Assembly (NCBI GenBank): GCA_903839675.1
Contig: CAIMDB010000018.1
Span: forward strand, 38,553 to 102,552
DNA from: an uncultured Sphingomonadales bacterium
GTDB taxonomy: Bacteria; Pseudomonadota; Alphaproteobacteria; Sphingomonadales; Sphingomonadaceae
Length of the DNA stretch: 64,000 bases
Reading direction: 5' to 3'
Position numbers and translations under genes: made by a program. The notes beneath the pieces are model-generated. The model searched no databases and had not been told where the DNA came from. It saw only the letters and a program-made list of their open reading frames with translations. Below are positions 7,360 through 17,299 of this stretch, in pieces (position 1 is the stretch's first letter; every line of letters starts with the position of its first letter).

Positions 7360-9465
7360 ATGAAAAAGCAGTTCGTTTTTGCTGTTGCGATTGGGGCTTT
7401 GGTGGTCGGTTGCAAGCCTGCCATGGATTTGGATAAGCCGGGTGCCGTCAATGCTGAAAAGCTGGTCAATGCGGCGTCAAATGATACCGAATGGCTATCC
7501 TATGGCCGCACCTATGACGAACAACGCTTCAGTCCGTTGAATGCTATCAATGCCGAAAACGTCTCCGGCCTGAGCCTCGCTTGGTTTGCCGATCTGGATA
7601 CGTCGCGCGGGCAAGAAGCCACGCCGCTCGTCATCGACGGAAAGATATACATCTCCACTGCATGGTCCAAGGTTAAGGCCTATGATGCTGTGTCTGGTAA
7701 GCTGCTGTGGGAATATGATCCCAAGGTTCCCGGTGAAACAGCCGTCAAGGCGTGCTGCGATGTCGTCAATCGTGGCGTCGCTGCTTGGGGTGATCGTCTT
7801 TATCTCGGCACGCTCGACGGGCGTCTCGTTGCGCTGGATCGGGCGACGGGCAAGGAAATCTGGTCCAAGGTCACCGTCGATCAGTCGAAGCCGTATACCA
7901 TTACGGGCGCCCCGCGTGTCGTTGATGGCAAAGTCATCATTGGCAATGGCGGCGCAGAAATGGGCGTGCGTGGCTATGTGACAGCCTATGATGCGGTCTC
8001 CGGCAATGAGGTCTGGCGCTTCTACACTGTCCCCGGAAAGCCCGGTGAAAACGAGGGTCAGCCGCACCTGAAGAAGGCCGAAGCTACTTGGAAAGGTGAG
8101 TATTGGAAGATCGGCGGCGGCGGCACCGTGTGGGATGCGATGGCCTATGATCCCGATCTTGGGCTTCTCTACATAGGTGTCGGCAATGGGTCACCCTGGA
8201 ATCAGGCCTATCGCTCTCCGGGTGGCGGCGACAATCTGTACCTGTCGTCGATCGTCGCGATTGATGTAAAGACGGGCGCGTATCGTTGGCATTTCCAGGA
8301 AACGCCGGGCGAAACATGGGACTTCACGGCGACGCAGCACATCATGCTGGCGGATCTGGAAATTGGCGGGAAGACGCGCAAAGTCCTGATGCATGCGCCT
8401 AAAAATGGCTATTTCTATGTGATCGATCGCACGAACGGCGCGTTCATTTCCGGCAAGAACTATGTTCCGGTGAACTGGGCCAAGGGTCTTGATCCGAAAA
8501 CAGGCCGCCCCATCGAGAACCCCGAAGCGCGGTATGACAAGACGGGCAAGCCGTTTCTTGGAACACCGGGTGCAGGTGGTGCGCACAGCTGGCATCCCAT
8601 GGCGTTTGATCCCAAGCAGAAGCTGGTGTTCATCCCCGCGCAGATTGCGGCTTTCCCCTATTTCCCGGAAAAGGACTGGAAGCCGAAGGCGCAAGGCTTC
8701 AATATCGGGATCGACCAAGCCGCAGGCGCCATGCCTGCGATCAAGGCGGCGCGGGATGCTGCCAAGGCGGCAACCAAGGGCGCTCTCATTGCGTGGGATC
8801 CCATCACCCAAACAGAGCGCTGGCGGGTTCCCTATAACGGCCCCTGGAATGGCGGCGTTCTGGCGACTGGCGGCAATCTTGTGTTCCAAGGGAATGCGAC
8901 CGGCAGTTTTGCCGCCTTTGCGTCGGACACGGGCAAGCAGCTCTGGTCTTTCCCTGCGCAGACGGGAGTCGTTGCGGCGCCCATCACGTACAAGATCGGC
9001 AACGATCAATATGTCGCTGTACTGGCGGGCTGGGGCGGCATCTGGGCCTTGGCGCCCGGCGTTCTGTCTGACGTGTCGGGACCGGTGCGCAATATCAGCC
9101 GCCTGTTGGTCTTCAAACTGGGAGGAAAAGCGAAGCTGCCGGCACCACCTCCGCTCAATAAGATGCCGCTCGATCCGCCGCCGCAGACGGCTAAGCCTGA
9201 TGTGATTGCCCGTGGCAGTTATCTCTATGGCCGATATTGTGGCGTTTGTCACGGTGATGCGGCCGTTGGCGGGGCGATCATTCCTGACCTCCGGCATAGT
9301 GGTATGCTGGCGTCTGCTGATGGGTGGCAGAAGATTGTGCACGATGGTGCATTGAAGGCCAACGGCATGGTCGGATGGAGCAATGTGATGTCGGCAAGCG
9401 AGATCGATGCAATCCGTCACTATGTCATAAAGCGTGCGCATGAGGATAAGGACTTGGAAGAGTGA
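7360..9465 (+). CDS. PQQ-dependent quinohemoprotein dehydrogenase
   Basis: This 701-residue protein oxidises an alcohol with PQQ and passes electrons to its own haem. A lipoprotein signal ends at Cys18 (A-L-V-V-G-C). The eight-bladed propeller region holds the vicinal cysteines Cys132-Cys133 and the catalytic-base motif W-D320-F-T-A-T-Q. A C-terminal cytochrome-c domain has C627-G-V-C-H631. This matches type II quinohemoprotein alcohol dehydrogenases, but with a lipid anchor. ATG 7360 follows CAGGAGGG. It is the last gene of the operon. A benzylic or side-chain alcohol made by the flavoenzyme is a likely substrate, by inference. PQQ synthesis genes are not in the window. Confidence 0.9.
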   Translation: MKKQFVFAVAIGALVVGCKPAMDLDKPGAVNAEKLVNAASNDTEWLSYGRTYDEQRFSPLNAINAENVSGLSLAWFADLDTSRGQEATPLVIDGKIYISTAWSKVKAYDAVSGKLLWEYDPKVPGETAVKACCDVVNRGVAAWGDRLYLGTLDGRLVALDRATGKEIWSKVTVDQSKPYTITGAPRVVDGKVIIGNGGAEMGVRGYVTAYDAVSGNEVWRFYTVPGKPGENEGQPHLKKAEATWKGEYWKIGGGGTVWDAMAYDPDLGLLYIGVGNGSPWNQAYRSPGGGDNLYLSSIVAIDVKTGAYRWHFQETPGETWDFTATQHIMLADLEIGGKTRKVLMHAPKNGYFYVIDRTNGAFISGKNYVPVNWAKGLDPKTGRPIENPEARYDKTGKPFLGTPGAGGAHSWHPMAFDPKQKLVFIPAQIAAFPYFPEKDWKPKAQGFNIGIDQAAGAMPAIKAARDAAKAATKGALIAWDPITQTERWRVPYNGPWNGGVLATGGNLVFQGNATGSFAAFASDTGKQLWSFPAQTGVVAAPITYKIGNDQYVAVLAGWGGIWALAPGVLSDVSGPVRNISRLLVFKLGGKAKLPAPPPLNKMPLDPPPQTAKPDVIARGSYLYGRYCGVCHGDAAVGGAIIPDLRHSGMLASADGWQKIVHDGALKANGMVGWSNVMSASEIDAIRHYVIKRAHEDKDLEE

Positions 9466-9476
9466 TTGTTTCTTTT

Positions 9477-9489
9477 TAGTATGCAACAC
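9477..9489. promoter_or_regulatory. TTGYATRCAA-like motif before aldehyde dehydrogenase
   Basis: TAGTATGCAACAC lies between the quinohemoprotein stop and the aldehyde dehydrogenase start. It matches the TTGTATGCAACAC form found near 14591 and 33303 with one change in the left half. CACTAAC follows at 9491-9497, resembling the CACTAACAAT element at other promoters. The site probably marks a new promoter for 9557-13662. Confidence 0.5.
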
Positions 9490-9556
9490 ACACTAACTGA
9501 CGTAAGTTTGAATTCATGAAGGGCCGATGACGGCTCGCAGGACGAGGAGAGTTTCG

Positions 9557-11068
9557 ATGAACGAGATGACCACAATTTCGCGCGAGCAGCGCCCTTATTC
9601 CGAAGCCGCCAAGAAAGCGCTTTCCCGCAAGCCCGCCCTTTTCATTAACAATGAATGGGTTGCATCTTCGCATGACGCGACAATCCCTGTTGAAGATCCA
9701 TCCTGCGGTAAGGAAGTCAGCCGAATCGTTGATGCGTCGGACAAGGATGTGGATCGCGCCGTTGCCGCGGCCCGTGCGGCGTTTGACGATGGTCGCTGGT
9801 CCAACCTTCCGCCGATGGTCCGTGACCGCACGATGCACCGCTTGGCCGATCTTCTGGAAGCCCATGCGGACGAATTCGCCGAACTGGAAGCGATCGACAA
9901 CGGTAAGCCAAAGGGCATGGCCGGTGCTGTCGACATCCCCGGTGCGATCAGCCAGATCCGCTTCATGGCGGGCTGGGCCTCCAAGGTTGGTGGTGAAACG
10001 ACCGCGCCATATACGATGCCCGCCGGCACTGTGTTCAGCTACACAGTCAAGGAACCAGTTGGCGTTTGTGCGCAGATCGTTCCCTGGAACTTCCCGCTCC
10101 TGATGGCATGCCTGAAGATTGCGCCTGCTCTGGCCGCGGGCTGCACGATTGTGCTGAAGCCGGCTGAGCAAACGTCACTGACGGCGCTGCGTCTGGCTGA
10201 TCTTGTTGCTGAAGCTGGCTTCCCCGCTGGTGTCCTGAACATCATCACCGGCAATGGCCACACGGCGGGTGACCGGATGGTGAAGCATCCCGATGTCGAT
10301 AAGGTCGCCTTCACCGGATCGACCGAAATCGGCAAGCTCATCAACAAAAACGCCACCGACACGATGAAGCGCGTCACGCTCGAACTGGGCGGCAAGTCGC
10401 CCGTCGTCGTGATGCCAGACGTTGATGTCGCCGCGACCGCACCGGGTGTTGCAGGCGCCATCTTCTTCAACGCAGGTCAGGTCTGCGTCGCCGGTTCGCG
10501 CCTCTATGCGCACCGCTCGGTATTCGACAAGGTCGTCGAAGGCATGGCGGAAACGGCGTCCTTCTGGGCACCGCGCGCCTCGCTGGACCCGGAAGCGCAC
10601 ATGGGCGCCATCATCAGCAAGGAACAGCACGATAAGGTTATGGGTTATATCGAAGCTGGCAAGCGCGATGGCGCGTCGGTTGCGATGGGTGGCGATGCAC
10701 CCTCCGGTAACGGTTATTTCGTCAACCCGACCATCCTCGTCGATGTGAACCCGCAGATGAGCGTTGTGCGTGAAGAAATCTTCGGTCCTGTTGTCGTCGC
10801 CCAGCGCTTCGATGATCTTGATGAAGTTGCCAAGTCGGCCAACGACACGGCCTTCGGCCTGGGTGCAGGCATCTGGACCAAGGATGTGGCCACGATGCAC
10901 AAGCTGGCTGCTAAGATTAAATCCGGCACGGTCTGGGGCAATTGCCACGCGATGATCGACACCGCGCTGCCCTTTGGCGGCTACAAGGAATCGGGCATTG
11001 GCCGCGAACAGGGTAAGGCTGGTATCGACGCCTATCTTGAAACCAAGACGGTTATCATTCAGCTGTAG
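9557..11068 (+). CDS. Aldehyde dehydrogenase (NAD type)
   Basis: This 503-residue protein is a classical aldehyde dehydrogenase that oxidises an aldehyde to its acid with NAD(P). The catalytic cysteine is Cys310 (G-Q-V-C-V-A) and the general base Glu276 (L-E-L-G-G-K). The P-W-N-F-P and F-T-G-S-T-E-I-G nucleotide-site motifs are intact. ATG 9557 follows GAGGAG with good spacing; an upstream ATG at 9527 lacks one. It heads a unit with an amidohydrolase, an SDR and a GST. An aromatic aldehyde such as a vanillin derivative or a side-chain aldehyde from a lignin dimer is likely, but specificity cannot be read from sequence. Confidence 0.9.
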   Translation: MNEMTTISREQRPYSEAAKKALSRKPALFINNEWVASSHDATIPVEDPSCGKEVSRIVDASDKDVDRAVAAARAAFDDGRWSNLPPMVRDRTMHRLADLLEAHADEFAELEAIDNGKPKGMAGAVDIPGAISQIRFMAGWASKVGGETTAPYTMPAGTVFSYTVKEPVGVCAQIVPWNFPLLMACLKIAPALAAGCTIVLKPAEQTSLTALRLADLVAEAGFPAGVLNIITGNGHTAGDRMVKHPDVDKVAFTGSTEIGKLINKNATDTMKRVTLELGGKSPVVVMPDVDVAATAPGVAGAIFFNAGQVCVAGSRLYAHRSVFDKVVEGMAETASFWAPRASLDPEAHMGAIISKEQHDKVMGYIEAGKRDGASVAMGGDAPSGNGYFVNPTILVDVNPQMSVVREEIFGPVVVAQRFDDLDEVAKSANDTAFGLGAGIWTKDVATMHKLAAKIKSGTVWGNCHAMIDTALPFGGYKESGIGREQGKAGIDAYLETKTVIIQL

Positions 11069-11076
11069 GGTGAGAG

Positions 11077-11190
11077 AGCCCCTCCTCTTTAGGGGAGGGG
11101 TTGGGGTGGGGGATATCCGTCACTCCAGCGTCGGGCGCGTTGCCGCAAGGCAGTCCCCACCCCAACCCCTCCCCTGAAGGAGAGGGGCTT
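11077..11190. repeat. Long GC-rich inverted repeat (intergenic hairpin)
   Basis: Two arms of about 36 bases (11077-11112 and 11154-11190) are nearly perfect reverse complements. Both are built around GGGGTTGGGGTGGGG and its complement, with about 41 bases between them. It fills the gap between the aldehyde dehydrogenase and the amidohydrolase. The GGGGAGGGGTTGGGGTGGGG core is familiar as a scattered intergenic repeat in alphaproteobacteria. It could act as a terminator-like or mRNA-stabilising hairpin; a role here is inferred. Confidence 0.8.
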
Positions 11191-11204
11191 TAGGAATTTT
11201 ATAA

Positions 11205-12077
11205 ATGCCCATCGAACTGTCTAAGATCAAAGCCATTGACGTTCACGTCCATGCCGAAGTGTCCTGTCATGATCCTGAAGATCCGGTCATGGGCAAGTTT
11301 TTCGACGCCGCGAGCGCCTATTTTAAGGCACCACGCGAACGTCCGAAAATGCCCGAAATCATCGAGATCTACCGCGAACAGCAGATCGCTTTCTGCATGT
11401 TCACCGTTGACTGCGAGAGCGGCATTGGCGCCAAGCGCGTGAGCAATTACGAGATTGCCGAGATCGCCAACAAGAATGACGATATCTGCATTCCGTTCGC
11501 CTCCATCGATCCGCACAAGGGCAAGATGGGCGCACGCGAGGCGCGTGATTTAATCGAAAACCACGGTGTGAAGGGCTTCAAGTTCCATCACATCATGCAG
11601 AACCTCGATCCGGCAGCGCAGGTCGGTTACCCGATCTACGAAGTCATCAACGAATATAAGCTGCCTGCCATCTTCCACACCGGCCATTCCGGCATGGGCA
11701 CGGGTATGCGCGGCGGCGGCGGCGTGCATCTCAAATATGGCCAGCCGATGCTGGTGGATGATGTCGCGGTCGACTTCCCCGACATGAAGATCATCCTTGC
11801 CCACCCCAGCTGGCCATGGGTCGATGAAAGCCTGTCGATGGCGCTGCACAAGGACAATGTGTTCATCGATCTCAGCGGCTGGAGCCCCAAATACTTCCAA
11901 CCGCAGATCATTCAGTACGCCAACACACAACTGCGCAAGAAGATGCTGTTCGGGTCTGACTTCCCGCTGATCCACCCACAAAAGTGGCTCGATGCCGCAC
12001 GTCAGGTTGGCTTCAAGGAAGAAGTTCTGCCGGGCATCATGAAAGACAACGCCGCAAAGCTGCTCGGCCTGGCATGA
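11205..12077 (+). CDS. Amidohydrolase-2 family protein
   Basis: This 290-residue TIM-barrel metalloenzyme has the N-terminal metal motif H14-V-H16 (I-D-V-H-V-H). It also has histidines in I-F-H-T-G-H-S and L-A-H-P-S-W, and an acidic ligand at Asp252 (F-G-S-D-F-P). This is the amidohydrolase-2 / ACMSD family, whose members decarboxylate or hydrolyse aromatic acids and ring-cleavage products. It is not close to the LigW-type protein at 23320. The SDR that follows overlaps by ATGA. A decarboxylase or hydrolase step in lignin-aromatic breakdown is likely; the substrate is unknown. Confidence 0.8.
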   Translation: MPIELSKIKAIDVHVHAEVSCHDPEDPVMGKFFDAASAYFKAPRERPKMPEIIEIYREQQIAFCMFTVDCESGIGAKRVSNYEIAEIANKNDDICIPFASIDPHKGKMGAREARDLIENHGVKGFKFHHIMQNLDPAAQVGYPIYEVINEYKLPAIFHTGHSGMGTGMRGGGGVHLKYGQPMLVDDVAVDFPDMKIILAHPSWPWVDESLSMALHKDNVFIDLSGWSPKYFQPQIIQYANTQLRKKMLFGSDFPLIHPQKWLDAARQVGFKEEVLPGIMKDNAAKLLGLA

Positions 12078-12847
12078 CCGAGTTCAAGGGCCGCCACATT
12101 CTTGTGACCGGCGCGTCAACGGGGATTGGGCGGGCGACAGCACGGATGCTCGCCCGGCGCGGCGCGCGCGTCTCGCTTATCGCGCGCAGCGAGGCCACGC
12201 TTCAGGAAGCGGTTGCGGAGATCCGGTCTGAAGGCGGTGCAGCGGCCTATGGCGTGGCCGATGTGGGTGATAAGCCCGCTCTCTTGTCGGTATTCGACAC
12301 AGCAGAAGGCGCGTTCGGGCCGATTGAAGGCTTGTTTGCCAATGCGGGAATGGGCGGCAGTTTCGCGCCATTTTCTGACTATGATGATGAGATGTTCGAC
12401 ACGGTGATCCGCACGAACATGACAAGCGTGTTCTGGGCGATGAAGCGGGTTTTGCCAGGTATGGTCGCGCGCAAACGGGGATCTATCGTTATCACCGGTA
12501 GTCTTGCGAGCGAACGCGGCATGGCGAATAATCCCGGTTATGTCGCATCAAAGCATGCGGTGCTTGGTTTGGCGCGGGCTGCGGCGCTTGAGGTCGCGCC
12601 CTCCAATGTGCGCGTCAACTGCATCTTGCCCGGCCTCATCGAAACGCCTTTGCTGCACAATATTGGCGGTGATGACATTCCCGCGGCCATGGCATTTATG
12701 GGTCGGAATGTTCCGCAAGGCCGGGTTGGCACCGCGGACGAGACGGCTGAAGTCGCAACCTTCCTGCTTTCTGATGCGGCCAGCCATGTGACCGGTCAGG
12801 CATGGGCGGTCGACGGCGGCATACTCGGCACATTGTCTGTACGATAA
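12074..12847 (+). CDS. Short-chain dehydrogenase/reductase
   Basis: This 257-residue classical SDR has the cofactor motif T-G-A-S-T-G-I-G near residues 12-19, N-A-G, a catalytic Ser in I-T-G-S-L-A-S and the Y-V-A-S-K active site. Its start codon overlaps the amidohydrolase stop by four bases. It should interconvert an alcohol and a ketone with NAD(P). The residue after the first beta strand (A-R-S-E) leans toward NADP, but this is weak evidence. It lies between an amidohydrolase and a LigF-like GST, so it may work on a lignin side chain. Confidence 0.85.
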   Translation: MTEFKGRHILVTGASTGIGRATARMLARRGARVSLIARSEATLQEAVAEIRSEGGAAAYGVADVGDKPALLSVFDTAEGAFGPIEGLFANAGMGGSFAPFSDYDDEMFDTVIRTNMTSVFWAMKRVLPGMVARKRGSIVITGSLASERGMANNPGYVASKHAVLGLARAAALEVAPSNVRVNCILPGLIETPLLHNIGGDDIPAAMAFMGRNVPQGRVGTADETAEVATFLLSDAASHVTGQAWAVDGGILGTLSVR

Positions 12848-12885
12848 GGGTGACCAACCGAATGGTTGGCGATGGGAGGAAGCAT

Positions 12886-13662
12886 ATGGGCCTGAAATAC
12901 TACCATGCCGAGCCGCTGGCCAATTCGCTCAAATCGATGATCCCTTTGAAAGAAAAGGGTCTGGCTTATGAGAGCATCTACGTCGACCTTCATAAGTTTG
13001 AACAACATTCGGAATGGTTCACCGCCCTCAATCCGGAAGGGCAGGTGCCGGTTCTGGATCATAACGGCGTCATCATTACCCACACGACCGTGATCAATGA
13101 ATATCTGGAAGATGCTTTTCCGGACGATCAGCCAGAAGATGCGCCGCTTCGCCCCCGTGACCCGAAAGGCGCCGCACGGATGCGCTATTGGAACAAGTTC
13201 ATCGACGAACATGTGATGAACCATGTTTCAATGCACGGCTGGCACCGGATGATCCGCATCGTCACCCAGAATATCGAAGATGGGACGTTCGATGAGCTGA
13301 TGGCGCGTATTCCGCTGCCGGATCAGCGCAAGAAATGGATGACGGCGCGGTCTGGCTTCTCGGAGGCTGATCTGGCGAATGCGACGAGCAAGATCGAGTA
13401 TGCGCTCGACAAGATTGAAAAGCAGTTGGGCGAAACGGCCTGGCTGGCGGGTGAGACCTACACACTCGCTGACATCAATTTCTATTCGCACTGTGGCGCG
13501 ATGGTGGAGCGCATGTTCCCCGATCTTGAGGTCGCAACCCGCTGCCCCAAACTAGTCGAGTGGCGTGATCGGGTCGCTGCGCGTCCGGCAGTGGCCGAAG
13601 CGTTGAAGAGTGAGGACCGCACTATGCCGGGTCTGCGCACTTGGTCAGGGCACGTGCGCTGA
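12886..13662 (+). CDS. LigF-like GST with altered glutathione motif
   Basis: This 258-residue GST aligns along its length with the LigF beta-etherase as I recall it. Shared features include Y-Y-H-A-E-P-L-A-N-S-L-K, K-F-E-Q-H-S-E-W-F, G-Q-V-P-V-L and E-Y-L-E-D. The usual Glu-Ser glutathione pair is His66-Thr67 here (I-T-H-T-T-V-I), which is odd for an active GST. ATG 12886 follows GGGAGGA; the frame continues upstream to 12802, but that overlaps the SDR. It closes its operon before a hairpin shared with purU. It may cleave a beta-aryl ether, bind glutathione differently, or have lost catalysis. Confidence 0.82.
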   Translation: MGLKYYHAEPLANSLKSMIPLKEKGLAYESIYVDLHKFEQHSEWFTALNPEGQVPVLDHNGVIITHTTVINEYLEDAFPDDQPEDAPLRPRDPKGAARMRYWNKFIDEHVMNHVSMHGWHRMIRIVTQNIEDGTFDELMARIPLPDQRKKWMTARSGFSEADLANATSKIEYALDKIEKQLGETAWLAGETYTLADINFYSHCGAMVERMFPDLEVATRCPKLVEWRDRVAARPAVAEALKSEDRTMPGLRTWSGHVR

Positions 13663-13691
13663 AAAAGCGGGGAGGGGCTTTATCCCCTCCC
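13662..13691 (-). terminator. Terminator between GST and purU
   Basis: An 8-bp stem (GGGAGGGG at 13670-13677 with CCCCTCCC at 13684-13691) has a 6-base loop. On the minus strand it is followed by CGCTTTTTC, so it can end purU transcription. It may also slow transcripts arriving from the GST side. Confidence 0.75.
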
Positions 13692-13699
13692 AACTCAGC

Positions 13700-14560
13700 T
13701 TAGTCTTTGAACACCACTGTTTTCGTGCCGTTCACGAAGACGCGGTCCTGCAAATGCCAGTGTACCGCCTGTGCAAGCACACGACGTTCAATGTCGCGGC
13801 CCTTGCGAACGAGATCTTCCGGCGTATCGGCGTGGCTGATGGCTTCGACATCCTGATGGATGATTGGGCCTTCATCGAGATCTTCGGTCACATAGTGCGC
13901 GGTCGCCCCGATCATCTTCACGCCGCGGGCGTGGGCCTGGTGATAAGGCTTTGCGCCTTTGAAGCCGGGCAGGAAGCTGTGGTGGATATTGATGCAACGG
14001 CCGCTGAGGAAGGCGGAGAGATCATCCGACAGAATTTGCATGTAGCGCGCCAGCACAACCAGCTCGGCACCTGTAGCCGTCACGATTTCCTTGATCTGTG
14101 CTTCCTGCTGCGGCTTGGTGTCCTTGGTCACCGGCAGGTGATGGAACGGAATGTCTCCGAGCAGCGAGATATTGAGCGCGTCGCGCGGGTGGTTACAAAT
14201 GATGCCGACCACCTCCATCGGGATTTCGCCGATACGGACACGGTAGAGCAGATCGCCAAGACAATGGTCGAACTTGGAGACCATCAGAAGCACCTTGCGT
14301 GATTCTCCCACGGGGCGAAGCCGCCAGTCCATTTCACATTCTACGGCATAAGCCGAAATGGCGGTGCGGAAGCCATCGGTGCTGGTTCCTTCGCCCATTT
14401 CAAAGACGACGCGCATGAAGAAGCGATCGCTCTCTTTATCATTAAACTGCTGCGATTCCATGATGTTACCGCCATTGTCGGCAAGCAGTCGCGCCATACC
14501 GGCGACCAGGCCCGGACGGTCCGGGCAGGAAAGTGTCAGAACATGGCGGTGGTCGAGCAT
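13700..14560 (-). CDS. purU: Formyltetrahydrofolate deformylase
   Basis: This 286-residue enzyme releases formate from 10-formyl-tetrahydrofolate. It has an N-terminal ACT domain (about 6-85, opening [10 protein letters not shown]) and a formyltransferase-fold hydrolase domain. The domain includes the Asn-His active-site motif I-N-I-H-H-S-F-L-P and the following [12 protein letters not shown]. Length fits the family. GAGAG lies just before ATG 14560. It is divergent from ligM and metF across a promoter holding the TTGCATACAA palindrome. Its likely job is to drain C1 units that LigM-type demethylation loads onto tetrahydrofolate. Confidence 0.93.
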   Translation of the reverse strand: MLDHRHVLTLSCPDRPGLVAGMARLLADNGGNIMESQQFNDKESDRFFMRVVFEMGEGTSTDGFRTAISAYAVECEMDWRLRPVGESRKVLLMVSKFDHCLGDLLYRVRIGEIPMEVVGIICNHPRDALNISLLGDIPFHHLPVTKDTKPQQEAQIKEIVTATGAELVVLARYMQILSDDLSAFLSGRCINIHHSFLPGFKGAKPYHQAHARGVKMIGATAHYVTEDLDEGPIIHQDVEAISHADTPEDLVRKGRDIERRVLAQAVHWHLQDRVFVNGTKTVVFKD

Positions 14561-14590
14561 TTGTTTCTCTCCGGGAATTTATTGTTTGTG

Positions 14591-14600
14591 TTGCATACAA
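14591..14600. promoter_or_regulatory. TTGCATACAA palindrome in purU/ligM promoter
   Basis: TTGCATACAA sits in the 87-base gap between divergent purU and ligM, flanked by GTG on the left and AAAAAATGA on the right. The same 10 bases recur exactly at 33303 and, reversed, at 48690. It is probably an operator controlling one or both of these genes. Confidence 0.6.
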
Positions 14601-14632
14601 AAAATGATATGCCCTGCCTATCGTTTTTTTGA

Positions 14633-16048
<1,416 letters not shown>

Positions 16049-16060
16049 GCCGATTGTTGA

Positions 16061-16100
16061 CGTGCACCCGCGACGCCAAAACCGGCGCGCGGGTGACACG
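16061..16100 (+). terminator. Hairpin between ligM and metF
   Basis: CACCCGCG (16065-16072) pairs with CGCGGGTG (16088-16095). The stem extends by CGTG/CACG around one bulged base, and CTTTATTCTT follows. It looks like a leaky terminator or mRNA processing hairpin that would lower metF expression relative to ligM. That effect is inference. Confidence 0.5.
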
Positions 16101-16123
16101 CTTTATTCTTGAGAGGCGCACCT

Positions 16124-16993
16124 ATGGCCAGTTCCGCACTGATCCATCCCAATTGGGATCGGCCCCCAGCGGGCGTTACTGAGGGCTTCTCTCTTGAAAT
16201 GACGGCCAAGGATGAGGCGTCGTTGCGGGACGCAGCGCCGCTCATTCCTGCCGAAACACCCATTGCGGTGACCTATCTTCCCGGTGAAGAGGTGGATGCC
16301 CGCGTGGCAGCCACCATTGCGGTGCGGGAATTGGGATTTGAACCGATGCCGCATTTTTCGGCGCGTCGGATTACCTCGCAGGATGACTTCGAGGCCTATC
16401 TGAAGGCCGTGGTGGAAAAGGCAGGTGTGCGCCGCTGCTTCATCGTGGCGGGCGACCCGCCCGAGCCGCAGGGGCCGTATTTTGACACCATGGCGTTGAT
16501 TGCGACAGGTGCGTTTGAACGCTCCGGCATTCAAGCCATTGGCATTGGCGGACACCCGGAAGGGCATCCGAACATGTCAGAGGCGGAATGCTGGGCCGTC
16601 CTTGAAGCCAAGGTCCGTGAGATCGAAAGTCGCGGCATGGCGCCGCTTGTCGTGACGCAGTTCGGATTTGATCCCGACGCGTTTCTGGTTTGGCTGAAGG
16701 AGCTTCGCGCGCGGGGCATCATGTGCCCGGTCCGCATTGGTATTCCAGGGCCTGCCGGGATCAAGCGCTTGCTCGCCTTCGCTGCGCGCTGTGGCGTTGG
16801 GGCCTCTGCTTCTGTCATGAAGAAGTACGGCGTCAGCATCACCAATCTGCTCGGCACAGCTGGCCCCGATAAGCTGGTAGATGCGTTTGCCAAGGGATTG
16901 GGTGATGAGCATGGCCGCGTGCGCCTGCATTTCTATCCGTTCGGCGGGCTCAGAAAGACCGTGGAGTGGATTGCGGATTACGCCCAGCGATAG
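16124..16993 (+). CDS. metF: Methylenetetrahydrofolate reductase-like protein
   Basis: This 289-residue TIM-barrel protein resembles methylenetetrahydrofolate reductase. Motifs include the early acidic strand I-A-V-T-Y-L-P, then I-V-A-G-D-P-P-E-P-Q-G, G-H-P-E-G-H-P and T-Q-F-G-F-D. It would oxidise 5-methyl-tetrahydrofolate, the LigM product, to 5,10-methylene-tetrahydrofolate with FAD. ATG 16124 follows GAGAGG; an in-frame TTG at 16109 is less likely. Sphingobium SYK-6 has metF directly after ligM, as here. The formyl-THF synthetase gene (ligH) found there is not in this window. Confidence 0.88.
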   Translation: MASSALIHPNWDRPPAGVTEGFSLEMTAKDEASLRDAAPLIPAETPIAVTYLPGEEVDARVAATIAVRELGFEPMPHFSARRITSQDDFEAYLKAVVEKAGVRRCFIVAGDPPEPQGPYFDTMALIATGAFERSGIQAIGIGGHPEGHPNMSEAECWAVLEAKVREIESRGMAPLVVTQFGFDPDAFLVWLKELRARGIMCPVRIGIPGPAGIKRLLAFAARCGVGASASVMKKYGVSITNLLGTAGPDKLVDAFAKGLGDEHGRVRLHFYPFGGLRKTVEWIADYAQR

Positions 16994-17065
16994 GGCAGGG
17001 CCGTGTTCACCTGTGGTTCAGCGGACCGGGGCACTATGTAGGCTCAACATGTCGGGGGTCGAACC

Positions 17066-17275
17066 ATGATGAAGCCTGTTCTAATCATTGCCCTGCTGGC
17101 GCTCGGCGGCTGCGCGAATACCCGCCAATATTCTCTGAATGAGCAGTGCGTGCATGAACCGGGTTGCGTCTCGACCTTTTCCGAGCATGGCGGCGCCCCT
17201 CATGCGGCAGCCATCGCCCCGGTGAATGCCGGGCAGTGGGAACCTATCGTCAAAGTCCGGAAGGACCCCAAGTAG
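17066..17275 (+). CDS. Small lipoprotein, unknown function
   Basis: This 69-residue protein has a short hydrophobic signal and a lipobox ending at Cys16 (A-L-G-G-C). The mature part has two more cysteines (E-Q-C and P-G-C) that could form a disulfide. No family is recognised. It stands alone between metF and a convergent VOC gene. There are two adjacent ATG codons (17066 and 17069) and only a weak ribosome site, so confidence rests on the signal and lipobox. Confidence 0.6.
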   Translation: MMKPVLIIALLALGGCANTRQYSLNEQCVHEPGCVSTFSEHGGAPHAAAIAPVNAGQWEPIVKVRKDPK

Positions 17276-17299
17276 CGCTGATTTTGCGCGACTGTGCGT

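Noticed and set aside
13610..14302. 230-residue plus-strand frame opposite purU
   Set aside because: It is antisense to a strongly conserved enzyme and has no family features.
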